Of a DNA stretch of 49,517 nt, positions 1 through 7,582 are shown piece after piece. This stretch comes from Microbacterium salitolerans (lineage in GTDB: Bacteria; Actinomycetota; Actinomycetes; Actinomycetales; Microbacteriaceae), in contig NZ_JAHKSH010000009.1 of NCBI RefSeq assembly GCF_019720895.1, positions 1-49,517 on the forward strand. Reading direction: 5' to 3'. Under the pieces are notes generated by a model. It was not told the origin of the DNA and did no database searches. It saw only the letters and a list, made by a program, of their open reading frames with translations. The first letter of the stretch is position 1. The number at the start of each line of letters is the position of its first letter. The position numbers and the translations under genes are program-made.

Positions 1-122
1 TGGGACACGAGGGCCTCCTGGGTGCTTGTGAAGCGTTGAACTAGACAGCTCCACTTCACAGCCCGGGGGCCCTCACCTGTCGGAAGACTCAGCCCCGTGT
101 CGGGAAACAACGTCCCCGGACA
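1..122 (-). mobile_element. Edge of an insertion sequence, probably IS481 family (partial)
   Basis: Read on the minus strand, the stretch starts with TGT at 122 and continues as a GC-rich end. Close to the window edge it shows an AGGAGG ribosome binding site (rc of 14-19) five bases before a GTG (6-8), followed by TCC CA, so the gene would begin Met-Ser-His/Gln. Many actinobacterial IS481 transposases begin Met-Ser-His-Ala, and IS481 ends typically start with TGT; this is family knowledge and only about 2.7 codons are visible. The other end and the target duplication lie outside. The element stops 13 bases short of the terminator of the neighbouring acyl-CoA dehydrogenase, so it did not break that gene. 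It could instead be a plain upstream region of an unrelated gene. Confidence 0.45.
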
Positions 123-135
123 TCACAACTAGCGA

Positions 136-170
136 GAACGGCCCCGCGGATCGCCTCCGCGGGGCCGTTC
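136..170 (-). terminator. Rho-independent-like terminator of the acyl-CoA dehydrogenase gene
   Basis: A perfect 15-bp stem (136-150 with 156-170) closes a 5-base loop just after the stop codon of the minus-strand gene. There is no good T run, as is usual in high-GC actinobacteria. The stem is symmetric and would also stop transcription coming from the left. Confidence 0.8.
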
Positions 171-178
171 TGCGCCTG

Positions 179-1411
179 TCATACGAATGCGCCGACGCCC
201 GTGATGTCGCGGCCGATGAGCAGCGCCTGCACGCTCTCGGTGCCCTCGTAGGTGTGGATCGCCTCGATGTCGGCGAGGTGCTGCATGACGCGGTTCTCCA
301 GAAGGATCCCGTTGCCGCCGAGCATGTCGCGGGCGTCGCGGGCGATGTCGCGCGCCGTGCGCGTGTTCGTGTACTTCGCGAGCGATGCCTGCGTGGGCCG
401 AAGCTCTCCTCGGGTCTCGAGATCGGCGAGCCTCCGGCAGAAGAGCTGCATGCCGGTGAGCTGCGAGAGCATGCGCGTGAGCCGCTCCTGCACGATCTGG
501 AAGCCGGCGAGGGGCCTGCCGAACTGGCGGCGCTCCTTCGCATAGCTGAGGGCCGCCTCGAAGCACGCGGTCGCGTGACCGAGCGCCGACCACGCGACAC
601 CCGACCGAGTCGCGTACAGCACCCGCGCCGTGTCAGCGAAGGAGTGGGCGTCCGGCAGCCGCGCGTCGAGCGGCAGGCGCACGTCGTCGAGCGCGATGTG
701 CGCCTGATGGATCGCGCGCAGCGCGACCTTGCCCTCGATGACCGTCCCGCGGTACCCGGACGTCTCCTGAGGGACGAGGAAGCACCCGACCTGTCCGTGA
801 TCCGGATCCGCCGCGTCCTCGATGCGCGCCCACACGAACGTGATGCCGCCGGACGCGGCGTTGCCGATCCACTTCTTCGCGCCGCGGAGGACCCATGCGT
901 CGCCATCTCTGATGGCGCTCGTCTCGAGGCTCGTCGAGTCGCTGCCGTGATCGGGCTCGGTGAGGGCGAAGGCCCCGGGCACCTCGCCCTGGACGAGCGG
1001 CCGCAGCCAGCGTCGCTTCTGGTCGTCGCTGCCGTAGAACGCGAGCGTGCGCACCGCGAGGCCTCCTTGCACGGCCATGACCGTGCCCAGGGATCCGTCG
1101 CCCCGCGACAGCTCCATGTTCACAAGCCCTGCCGCGAGGGGCGACAGAGAGCTGATGCCCTCGTGGTCGACGCCGTCGCCCAGCAGATCGTGGCGCCCGA
1201 GAGACGCGAGGATCTTCTCGTGCGGGTACTCCGCGCGATCCCACGCGTGGAGGAGGTCGCCGGAGACCTCGTCCACGACCTGCCGGGCGCGGCCCCAGGC
1301 CGCACGATCGTCTCCAGTGACGTCACCGAAGACGTCGTAGTAGTCGGTGTCGAGAGGCGAGGTCACGTCGTAGGAGGTGACGCGCTCGCCGGGGAAGAGC
1401 TCCGTTGCCAT
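179..1411 (-). CDS. Acyl-CoA dehydrogenase, glutaryl-CoA dehydrogenase-like
   Basis: FAD-dependent oxidation of an acyl-CoA to the enoyl-CoA, passing electrons to ETF. The 410-residue length, the central beta domain (FALTEPDHGSD, about 153-163) and the C-terminal helical domain are typical. The catalytic base is the Glu of TYEGTES near residue 389, the position used by glutaryl-CoA dehydrogenases and isobutyryl/isovaleryl relatives. The substrate cannot be told from sequence. The ATG has no Shine-Dalgarno but lies 7 bases after a TAGCCT -10 box, so it is probably read from a leaderless message. It follows the MHS transporter and the metallohydrolase on the same strand, separated by an 85-base gap with its own promoter, so it may be co-regulated rather than strictly co-transcribed. 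Confidence 0.9.
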   Translation of the reverse strand: MATELFPGERVTSYDVTSPLDTDYYDVFGDVTGDDRAAWGRARQVVDEVSGDLLHAWDRAEYPHEKILASLGRHDLLGDGVDHEGISSLSPLAAGLVNMELSRGDGSLGTVMAVQGGLAVRTLAFYGSDDQKRRWLRPLVQGEVPGAFALTEPDHGSDSTSLETSAIRDGDAWVLRGAKKWIGNAASGGITFVWARIEDAADPDHGQVGCFLVPQETSGYRGTVIEGKVALRAIHQAHIALDDVRLPLDARLPDAHSFADTARVLYATRSGVAWSALGHATACFEAALSYAKERRQFGRPLAGFQIVQERLTRMLSQLTGMQLFCRRLADLETRGELRPTQASLAKYTNTRTARDIARDARDMLGGNGILLENRVMQHLADIEAIHTYEGTESVQALLIGRDITGVGAFV

Positions 1412-1418
1412 GGTCGCC

Positions 1419-1424
1419 AGGCTA
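1419..1424 (-). promoter_or_regulatory. -10 box TAGCCT for the acyl-CoA dehydrogenase
   Basis: TAGCCT followed by GG and then the ATG after 7 bases, with no ribosome binding site; predicted start of transcription at or next to the ATG (leaderless). Confidence 0.6.
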
Positions 1425-1448
1425 GGCCGGAAGGAGAGGCGCGCACGA

Positions 1449-1488
1449 GGCCGCTGTCGGGAGGCTACAAACCTCCGCGCGTGCGGCC
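1449..1488 (-). terminator. Possible nested hairpin after the MHS transporter gene
   Basis: Two nested stems: GGCCGC (1449-1454) with GCGGCC (1483-1488) and GGAGG (1460-1464) with CCTCC (1472-1476). The structure lies just downstream of the transporter stop codon on the minus strand and may end that transcript before the next promoter. Confidence 0.4.
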
Positions 1489-1496
1489 GCGGCCCG

Positions 1497-2843
1497 TCAG
1501 GTGAGCTCCTTGCGAGAGCCCTCGGCCGTACGCGCGACGGCGATGGTCCCCGCGAGCATGACCGCGATCCAGAACACGCCGACCAGCCACACCGACCCGT
1601 CGGCCACGAGGACGAGCCCGCTCGCGATCATCGGTGTGAAGCCCGCTCCGAGGGTCGCTGCGCCCTGGAAGGCCAGCGATGCACCGGTGTATCGCACACG
1701 GGTGGGGAACTGCTCGGCGATGTAGGCCCCGATCGGGCCGTACAGCAATCCCTGAATCAGACCGTTGCCGAGAAGATCCGCCGTGGCGAACCCCCAGACG
1801 GTGCCGTTCGTGAGCATGAGGAGCATCGGGTACACGAGCGCGATCCCGAGCACGCCGCCGAAGATCAGCACGGTGCGTCGTCCGATCCGATCGCTCAGGC
1901 GCGCGGAGAGGAACGTGACGACCAGCGTGAGGCCTGCGCCGACGGCCTTCCACGCGAGCACGGCCGTGCGATCCGCCCCGGCCTCGACGGAGACCGACAC
2001 GCCCCACACCGTGACGATCCCCTGGCAGCAGAAGAAGCTCATCGTCGCGATGAGTGCGAGAAGCACGGCTCGCGGATGCTGTGAGACCACTTCGAGGATC
2101 GGGAGTCGACGCTTCTCGCTGGAGTCCTGCAGCTTCTGGAACAGCGGTGACTCGCTGACGCGCAGCCGGATGACGAGCCCCACCACGATGAGGACGGCGC
2201 TGAGGAGGAACGGGATCCGCCATCCCCACGTCAGGAACTGATCGCCGGTCGCGCCGGACATGATGGAGACGACGACGGTCGCGAGAATCGCTCCGGCGGG
2301 CCCGCCGGCATTGGCGAAGGACGTCGCGAACCCGCGCGAGCGGCGGGGGGCGTGCTCCATGGCCATGAGTGCGGCCCCACCCCACTCGCCGCCGACGGCG
2401 ATGCCCTGTACGAGTCGCAGGCTGACGAGGAGGATCGGCGCGATGACGCCGATCTGCGCGGTTGTCGGGAGGAGCCCGATCACGGTGGTCGCGACGCCCA
2501 TCATCATCATCGACAGCACCAGCATCTTCTTCCGGCCCACTCGGTCGCCGAAGTGGCCGAAGATGATCCCGCCAAGCGGGCGCACGATGTACCCCGCGGC
2601 GAGGGTGGCGAACGATGCGAAGATCGCGACGGCGTCAGGCAGGTTCGCGAAGAAGACCTTGTTGAAGACGACAGACGCCGCGACGGCATACAGGATGAAG
2701 TCGTAGTACTCCACTGCCGTGCCGATGAAGCTCGACGAGAGGATGCGCCGCATCTGCGGCGTGTTCAGCGAGGTCGCCACGACGGTGGCGGTGTCTGTGG
2801 AGTCGAGCGACTCCGTGCCGGTGGGGCGGGTGCGTTCAGTCAT
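1497..2843 (-). CDS. MFS transporter, metabolite:H+ symporter (MHS) family
   Basis: 448-residue inner-membrane protein of the ShiA/ProP/KgtP-like MHS branch of the major facilitator superfamily, expected to import a carboxylate or similar small molecule with protons. The signature loop FGDRVGRKK sits at about 98-106, the VEYYDF motif of MHS helix 1 at about 44-49, and RLVQGIAVGGEWGGA after helix 4; about 12 hydrophobic segments follow a polar 30-residue N-terminus. Start chosen at the ATG behind AAGGAGG. Only 33 bases separate it from the upstream metallohydrolase gene, so the two form an operon. The substrate is unknown; the neighbours suggest an acid that is later activated to a CoA ester. 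Confidence 0.88.
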   Translation of the reverse strand: MTERTRPTGTESLDSTDTATVVATSLNTPQMRRILSSSFIGTAVEYYDFILYAVAASVVFNKVFFANLPDAVAIFASFATLAAGYIVRPLGGIIFGHFGDRVGRKKMLVLSMMMMGVATTVIGLLPTTAQIGVIAPILLVSLRLVQGIAVGGEWGGAALMAMEHAPRRSRGFATSFANAGGPAGAILATVVVSIMSGATGDQFLTWGWRIPFLLSAVLIVVGLVIRLRVSESPLFQKLQDSSEKRRLPILEVVSQHPRAVLLALIATMSFFCCQGIVTVWGVSVSVEAGADRTAVLAWKAVGAGLTLVVTFLSARLSDRIGRRTVLIFGGVLGIALVYPMLLMLTNGTVWGFATADLLGNGLIQGLLYGPIGAYIAEQFPTRVRYTGASLAFQGAATLGAGFTPMIASGLVLVADGSVWLVGVFWIAVMLAGTIAVARTAEGSRKELT

Positions 2844-2876
2844 GATTCCTCCTTGAATCGACTGGCGGGCCAGCGG

Positions 2877-3962
2877 TCAGGCGCGTGGACGCGCGAGAAC
2901 GTCTCGGGCGAGGCGGTGCTCCTCGTTCTCGGTCGACGACGCGTCGTCACGGAGCGGGATGACGTCGAGATCGTCCGGGAGATGGAACCGCCCCGAAAAC
3001 TCGGCGGCCGCCGCGTGCCAGACATCGTCGGAGGCGCTTCCCGGGACGAGATGATGCAGCGCCAGCTGACGGGCGCCCGCCTGCGACGCGATCCGGGCGG
3101 CATCGCGCACGGACGTATGGGACTTGTAGTGGTGATCGCGCGAGGCGCGGGACCCCTCGTCGGTGCGATCCGCGTACATCGACTCGACGAAGTCGAAGTC
3201 GATCGCCTCGTGCAGCAGCAGGTCGGTGCCGCGGGCGAGTTCGACGAGATTCGGCGTGGGGGCGGTGTCTCCCGAGATCGTCACCGATCCCGCGGCTGTC
3301 TCGAATCGGAACCCGAAGGCCGGTGCGATGGGCGGGTGCTCCACGAGCGTCGCCGTGACCGTCACGAGCTCGTCGCGGTAGATCTCGAACGGGGCGATCC
3401 GGGGCGTCGGATCGTCGTTGGGGTGGTATCCGCAGCCCTCCGGGATCTCGATGTCGCGTGCCTCGAAGAGGTCGAGGGGGCTCGGACGCAGACTGTCGAG
3501 CACGCGGTCGTTGAGGTCCGTCGCGTGTGCGGCCATGAGGGTCTCGAACATCTGCGCGGTGCCGGGCGTCGGGCAATGCGGCGCCACGGGTCGCGGCGGC
3601 GTGACGGCACGCGCGGAGACGGGCGGCAGCATGCCGCGATCTCCCGGGCCCATCAGCGTCACCGGACGATTCGTGCGGTCGAGCATCTCGTAGAGGCCGA
3701 AGACGGCCAGGCTCGCGAGGTCGACGGTGTGGTCGGAGTGCAGGTGCGTGAGGAAGATGCCCCGCAGGTTCTTCAGGCTGAGGCCGGCTTCGTTGATGCG
3801 GCGACCGACGCCGTGCCCGCAGTCGACGAGGTAGAAGGCCTCGCCGACCTGGATCGCTGTCGCGATTCCCGTGCGTCGAATCGGCTGCCCCGAGGTCCAC
3901 CAGCGCGGTCCACCCGCCGTGCCCAGTGTGATCACGCGCGGTGGCGGAACGGTCTCTGTCAT
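2877..3962 (-). CDS. Metallo-beta-lactamase-fold hydrolase, RNase Z/arylsulfatase-like branch
   Basis: 361-residue cytoplasmic metal-dependent hydrolase. The metal-binding HLHSDH motif lies at 73-78, a further metal ligand in the ISGDTAPTPN segment, and a late His in ALHHLVPG near the C-terminus, as in RNase Z and AtsA-like proteins. It is too divergent in its middle (a long insert around residues 110-190) to be a housekeeping tRNase Z. ATG at 3962 is preferred over a longer reading because AGGAGGAGG lies directly in front. First gene of the operon with the MHS transporter and divergent from the LysR gene, so probably a catabolic hydrolase (for example of a lactone or ester); this role is inference. 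Confidence 0.8.
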   Translation of the reverse strand: MTETVPPPRVITLGTAGGPRWWTSGQPIRRTGIATAIQVGEAFYLVDCGHGVGRRINEAGLSLKNLRGIFLTHLHSDHTVDLASLAVFGLYEMLDRTNRPVTLMGPGDRGMLPPVSARAVTPPRPVAPHCPTPGTAQMFETLMAAHATDLNDRVLDSLRPSPLDLFEARDIEIPEGCGYHPNDDPTPRIAPFEIYRDELVTVTATLVEHPPIAPAFGFRFETAAGSVTISGDTAPTPNLVELARGTDLLLHEAIDFDFVESMYADRTDEGSRASRDHHYKSHTSVRDAARIASQAGARQLALHHLVPGSASDDVWHAAAAEFSGRFHLPDDLDVIPLRDDASSTENEEHRLARDVLARPRA

Positions 3963-4008
3963 GGCGGGCCTCCTCCTGCGATGGGTTCCCCTCAGCCTGA
4001 GCCATCTG

Positions 4009-4036
4009 TCATGATCTGAAAAGTCAAATGATATGA
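4009..4036. promoter_or_regulatory. Candidate LysR operator between divergent genes
   Basis: A conspicuously AT-rich 28-bp patch between the metallohydrolase and lysR starts, with TCAT at the left edge and ATGA at the right edge and an imperfect dyad inside (ATC and GAT half-sites). LysR regulators usually bind such sites in the shared intergenic region. Not proven. Confidence 0.4.
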
Positions 4037-4057
4037 ACGAGACCATCAGGAGAACTT

Positions 4058-4948
4058 ATGTCGGACGTCACACTGCGGCAGATGCGGTACTTCGTCGCGG
4101 TCGTCGACAGCGGATCGGTCACGGCGGCCGCGGCGTCCGAGCACGTCTCGCAGGCTGCTCTTTCGATGGCGGTCGCGCAGCTGGAAGCCTCCGTCGGCGC
4201 GGATCTGCTCATCCGGTCTCGCTCGCGACGGGCGGTGCCGACGAGACGGGGTCTGCTGTTCGCCGCGCACGCGCGACGGGTGCTCGAGGGCGTCGACGAG
4301 GCCGTCGGCGCCGTGACCGACTCCGTCGGTGTGCTCACCGGCACTGTGAGGGTGGGCTGCAGCTTCACGCTGTCCCCTCGCGTCGTCCCGGTCCTGATCG
4401 ACCGGTTCACCCGCGACCACCCGCGGGTCGAGGTCGAATTCGAGGAGGGCGCGCCGAACGACATCCAGGAGCAGGTGCGCATGGGCCGACTCGACCTCAG
4501 CGTGCTCTACAGCCAGCAGGCGGACCCCGCGCTCCGGCGACATGTGCTGGCCGACGTGCACCTCCACGTCGTGCTGCCGGCGGATCACCCACTCGCCGGC
4601 CGGGACGCGGTCGACATCGGGGAGTTCATCAGCATGGACGCGATCCTCCTGAGCGTCCCACCGACGGTCGAACGGCTCACGGAGCAGATCCGGGCGTCCG
4701 GCCACGAGCCGCGGATCCGCTACACGAGCAGGAACATCCAGACGATCTTCTCTCTCGTCGCGCGAGGATACGGGTACTCGCTCATCAACAGTCCGCCGGC
4801 GACGGAGGAGACGTTCGACGGCAGGCGCGTCCGGTTCCTCCCGGTGGACGGCCTGGCCCAGACGAATGAGATCGTGGCCGTCACCACCGGCCACCACCGG
4901 CAGCCCCGGCGAGTCCGGGCGGCGATCGAGGCGCTGACCGGCGTGTGA
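4058..4948 (+). CDS. LysR family transcriptional regulator
   Basis: 296 residues with the typical N-terminal winged helix-turn-helix (about 3-62, containing MRYFVAVVDSGSVTAAA and QAALSMAVAQLE) and a periplasmic-binding-like effector domain (about 90-295). The ATG follows AGGAG by 5 bases. It is divergent from the metallohydrolase-transporter pair with 95 bases between the starts, the classic arrangement for a LysR activator of the neighbouring operon. The effector is unknown, perhaps the imported substrate. Confidence 0.92.
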   Translation: MSDVTLRQMRYFVAVVDSGSVTAAAASEHVSQAALSMAVAQLEASVGADLLIRSRSRRAVPTRRGLLFAAHARRVLEGVDEAVGAVTDSVGVLTGTVRVGCSFTLSPRVVPVLIDRFTRDHPRVEVEFEEGAPNDIQEQVRMGRLDLSVLYSQQADPALRRHVLADVHLHVVLPADHPLAGRDAVDIGEFISMDAILLSVPPTVERLTEQIRASGHEPRIRYTSRNIQTIFSLVARGYGYSLINSPPATEETFDGRRVRFLPVDGLAQTNEIVAVTTGHHRQPRRVRAAIEALTGV

Positions 4949-4964
4949 CGCCGTCGACAGCCGC

Positions 4965-4970
4965 TAGGCT
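4965..4970 (+). promoter_or_regulatory. -10 box TAGGCT before the 51-residue membrane protein gene
   Basis: TAGGCTGG just after the lysR stop; predicted transcription start near 4977, then a short leader with GGAGGG at 4988-4993. Confidence 0.5.
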
Positions 4971-5003
4971 GGGAGACAGACTTTCCCGGAGGGCTGTTTC
5001 ATC

Positions 5004-5159
5004 ATGATGTTCATTCTCGCGCTGATCCTCTTCATCGGCGGCCTCGCGCTGTTCGCCGTCGCCTTCATGGTGACCTCGTTCCAAGCGGTCATCTTCACGG
5101 CGGGCATCCTGGCGGTGTGCCTCGCGATGGCGCTGCCGATGCTCAAGAGCGCCAAGTAG
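5004..5159 (+). CDS. Small hydrophobic membrane protein, 51 residues
   Basis: Unrecognised. The reading frame starts ATGATG behind a good GGAGGG site with 10 bases spacing, has its own -10 box (4965) and ends before a 13-bp terminator stem (5170-5214), so it is a complete transcription unit. The protein is almost wholly hydrophobic: one membrane helix at about 3-22, a short polar turn (TSFQ), a second helix at about 28-46 and a basic end LKSAK, giving an inside-facing C-terminus. Too short to appear in most gene calls. Could be a small envelope or stress protein; function not known. Confidence 0.7.
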   Translation: MMFILALILFIGGLALFAVAFMVTSFQAVIFTAGILAVCLAMALPMLKSAK

Positions 5160-5169
5160 CCCACTCTCC

Positions 5170-5214
5170 ACGACGCCGCCTGACGGATCCGACGGATCCG
5201 GCAGGCGGCGTCGT
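5170..5214 (+). terminator. Terminator after the small membrane protein gene
   Basis: A 13-bp perfect stem (5170-5182 with 5202-5214) ten bases after the stop codon; the loop holds two copies of GACGGATCCG-like sequence. Confidence 0.75.
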
Positions 5215-5260
5215 CGTCTCGGGCGTGTGCCTCCGGGGCGGGGCGGTTCCCTGTCGGTAG

Positions 5261-5266
5261 TAGGCT
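5261..5266 (+). promoter_or_regulatory. -10 box TAGGCT of sucCD
   Basis: TAGGCTGGGG 90 bases before the sucC start, giving a leader of roughly 84 bases; the only good promoter candidate in the gap. Confidence 0.5.
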
Positions 5267-5356
5267 GGGGGACTGGTCGAGGTCTCTCGACATCGAGACA
5301 GTCCTACCCACGAGCGCGGCTGCCTCTTTCCCCGTGCCCCACCGAAGGAATGCAAC

Positions 5357-6523
5357 GTGGATCTCTACGAGTACCAGGCTCGAGACCTTTTCGAGAAGTA
5401 CGACGTGCCGGTTCTCGCCGGCATCGTGGCCGACACTCCCGAGGAGGTGAAGGCAGCTGCCGAGAAGATCGGCGGCGTGGTCGTCGTCAAGGCCCAGGTG
5501 AAGACCGGCGGCCGCGGCAAGGCCGGCGGCGTGAAGGTCGCCAAGAACGCAGACGAGGCCTACGAAGCGGCGAAGTCGATCCTCGGCCTCGACATCAAGG
5601 GCCACATCGTCAAGCGCGTGATGGTCGCCGCCGGTGCGGACATCGCCGAGGAGTACTACTTCTCGGTCCTGCTCGACCGCGCGCACCGCTCCTACCTGTC
5701 GCTGTGCAGCGTCGAGGGCGGCGTCGAGATCGAGCAGCTCGCGGTCGAGAAGCCCGAGGCGCTCGCGCGCATCGAGGTCGACCCGCTGGTCGGCATCAAC
5801 AAGACGAAGGCCATCGAGATCGCGAAGGCCGCGAACTTCCCCGACGAGCTCGTGAGCAAGGTCTCCGACGTGTTCGTGAAGCTCTACGACGTCTACCGCG
5901 GTGAGGACGCGACGCTCGTCGAGGTGAACCCGCTCGTCCTCACGGGCGAGGGCGACATCATCGCTCTCGACGGCAAGGTGTCGCTCGACGAGAACGGCAG
6001 CGAGGTGCGTCACCCCGAGCACGAGGCGCTCGAGGACAAGGGCGCAGCGGACCCGCTCGAGGCGAAGGCCAAGCAGGCCGGCCTCAACTACGTCAAGCTC
6101 GACGGCGAGGTCGGCATCATCGGCAACGGCGCAGGCCTCGTCATGTCGACGCTCGACGTCACCGCCTACGCCGGCGAGAACCACGGCGGCGTCAAGCCCG
6201 CCAACTTCCTCGACATCGGCGGCGGCGCCAACGCGCAGGTCATGGCGTCGGGGCTCGACGTCATCCTCGGCGACGCCCAGGTCAAGAGCGTCTTCGTCAA
6301 CGTGTTCGGCGGCATCACCAGCTGCGTCGCGGTGGCAGAGGGCATCGTGAAGGCCCTCGAGATCCTTGGCGACTCGGCGTCGAAGCCGCTCGTCGTGCGA
6401 CTCGACGGCAACCAGGTCGAGGAGGGCCGCGCGATCCTCGCGCAGGCCGACCACCCGCTCGTCACCCTCGCCGCAGGCATGGACGAGGGCGCCGACAAGG
6501 CCGCCCAGCTGGCGAACGCCTGA
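5357..6523 (+). CDS. sucC: Succinyl-CoA synthetase (ADP-forming), beta subunit
   Basis: TCA-cycle enzyme: with SucD makes succinate, CoA and ATP from succinyl-CoA. 388 residues, the family length. N-terminal ATP-grasp fold with the [12 protein letters not shown] start and [15 protein letters not shown] nucleotide loop (about 45-60), followed by the CoA-ligase domain with [12 protein letters not shown] and the conserved [12 protein letters not shown] start behind GAAGGA with 7 bases spacing. sucD follows after 28 bases and the pair ends at a strong terminator. Confidence 0.98.
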   Translation: MDLYEYQARDLFEKYDVPVLAGIVADTPEEVKAAAEKIGGVVVVKAQVKTGGRGKAGGVKVAKNADEAYEAAKSILGLDIKGHIVKRVMVAAGADIAEEYYFSVLLDRAHRSYLSLCSVEGGVEIEQLAVEKPEALARIEVDPLVGINKTKAIEIAKAANFPDELVSKVSDVFVKLYDVYRGEDATLVEVNPLVLTGEGDIIALDGKVSLDENGSEVRHPEHEALEDKGAADPLEAKAKQAGLNYVKLDGEVGIIGNGAGLVMSTLDVTAYAGENHGGVKPANFLDIGGGANAQVMASGLDVILGDAQVKSVFVNVFGGITSCVAVAEGIVKALEILGDSASKPLVVRLDGNQVEEGRAILAQADHPLVTLAAGMDEGADKAAQLANA

Positions 6524-6551
6524 GACGAACAGATCGGATAAGGACAAGAGA

Positions 6552-7454
6552 ATGTCGATCTACCTGAACAAGGATTCGAAGGTCATCGTCCAGGGCATCA
6601 CGGGCGGCGAGGGCACCAAGCACACGGCGCTCATGCTCAAGGCGGGCACGAACGTCGTCGGCGGCGTCAACGCGCGCAAGGCCGGCACCACCGTGACGCA
6701 CGAGAAGGCGCACGAGGGCGAGGTCGAGCTGCCCGTGTTCGGCTCGGTCGCCGAGGCGATGACGAAGACGGGCGCCGACGTGTCCGTCGCGTTCGTCCCG
6801 CCGAAGTTCACGAAGGACGCGATGATCGAGGCGATCGACGCCGAGATCCCGCTCCTCGTCGTCATCACGGAGGGCGTGCCCGTGGGCGACGCCGCCGAGG
6901 CCTGGGCCTACGCGAAGTCGAAGGGCAGCAAGACCCGCATCATCGGCCCGAACTGCCCCGGCATCATCACGCCGGGAGAGGCGCTCGCCGGCATCACGCC
7001 GGCGACGATCACGGGCAAGGGGCCGATCGGCCTCGTCTCGAAGTCGGGCACGCTCACGTACCAGATGATGTTCGAGCTGAACGACTTCGGCTTCTCGACC
7101 GCCATCGGCATCGGCGGCGACCCGGTCATCGGCACGACGCACATCGACGCGCTCGAGGCGTTCGAGAACGACCCCGAGACCGAGGCGATCGTGATGATCG
7201 GCGAGATCGGCGGCGACGCCGAGGAGCGCGCGGCCGAGTACATCAAGGCGCACGTCACGAAGCCCGTCGTGGGCTACGTCGCGGGCTTCACGGCGCCCGA
7301 GGGCAAGACGATGGGCCACGCCGGCGCCATCGTCTCGGGCTCGGCGGGAACCGCCGCCGCGAAGAAGGAGGCCCTCGAGGCCGCCGGTGTCAAGGTCGGC
7401 AAGACGCCGAGCGAGACCGCCCAGCTCATGCGCGAGATCCTCAAGTCGCGATAA
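6552..7454 (+). CDS. sucD: Succinyl-CoA synthetase (ADP-forming), alpha subunit
   Basis: 300 residues; partner of SucC. N-terminal Rossmann CoA-binding domain ([13 protein letters not shown]) and C-terminal ligase domain carrying the phosphorylated histidine in [10 protein letters not shown] (His256). A longer reading in the same frame from 6366 overlaps sucC and is rejected: the ATG at 6552 has AAGGA seven bases upstream and matches the usual SucD start ([10 protein letters not shown]). Ends just before a 19-bp terminator stem. Confidence 0.98.
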   Translation: MSIYLNKDSKVIVQGITGGEGTKHTALMLKAGTNVVGGVNARKAGTTVTHEKAHEGEVELPVFGSVAEAMTKTGADVSVAFVPPKFTKDAMIEAIDAEIPLLVVITEGVPVGDAAEAWAYAKSKGSKTRIIGPNCPGIITPGEALAGITPATITGKGPIGLVSKSGTLTYQMMFELNDFGFSTAIGIGGDPVIGTTHIDALEAFENDPETEAIVMIGEIGGDAEERAAEYIKAHVTKPVVGYVAGFTAPEGKTMGHAGAIVSGSAGTAAAKKEALEAAGVKVGKTPSETAQLMREILKSR

Positions 7455-7465
7455 GTCGCGACTCT

Positions 7466-7507
7466 GCGCAGAAGGCGCCCGGCCGAACGGCCGGGCGCCT
7501 TCTGCGC
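7466..7507 (+). terminator. Strong terminator after sucD
   Basis: A perfect 19-bp stem (7466-7484 with 7489-7507) around a GAAC tetraloop, 11 bases after the sucD stop. Confidence 0.9.
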
Positions 7508-7567
7508 GCCGCTGGGGGAAACCTGAGCCGCTCGCGAGCCGGAAGGGGATCCGCGCCAGATCGCGGG

Positions 7568-7573
7568 TAGCCT
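7568..7573 (+). promoter_or_regulatory. -10 box TAGCCT before the DUF6350 gene
   Basis: TAGCCT ends 9 bases before the ATG at 7583 and no ribosome binding site is visible, so the message is leaderless or has only two or three leader bases. Confidence 0.5.
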
Positions 7574-7582
7574 CAGAACGCT

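Noticed and set aside
4964-6547. Long minus-strand open frame of 527 codons opposite sucC
   Set aside because: Mirror of the biased codon use of sucC; its Val/Leu/Asp-Arg-rich translation matches nothing and there is no start signal.
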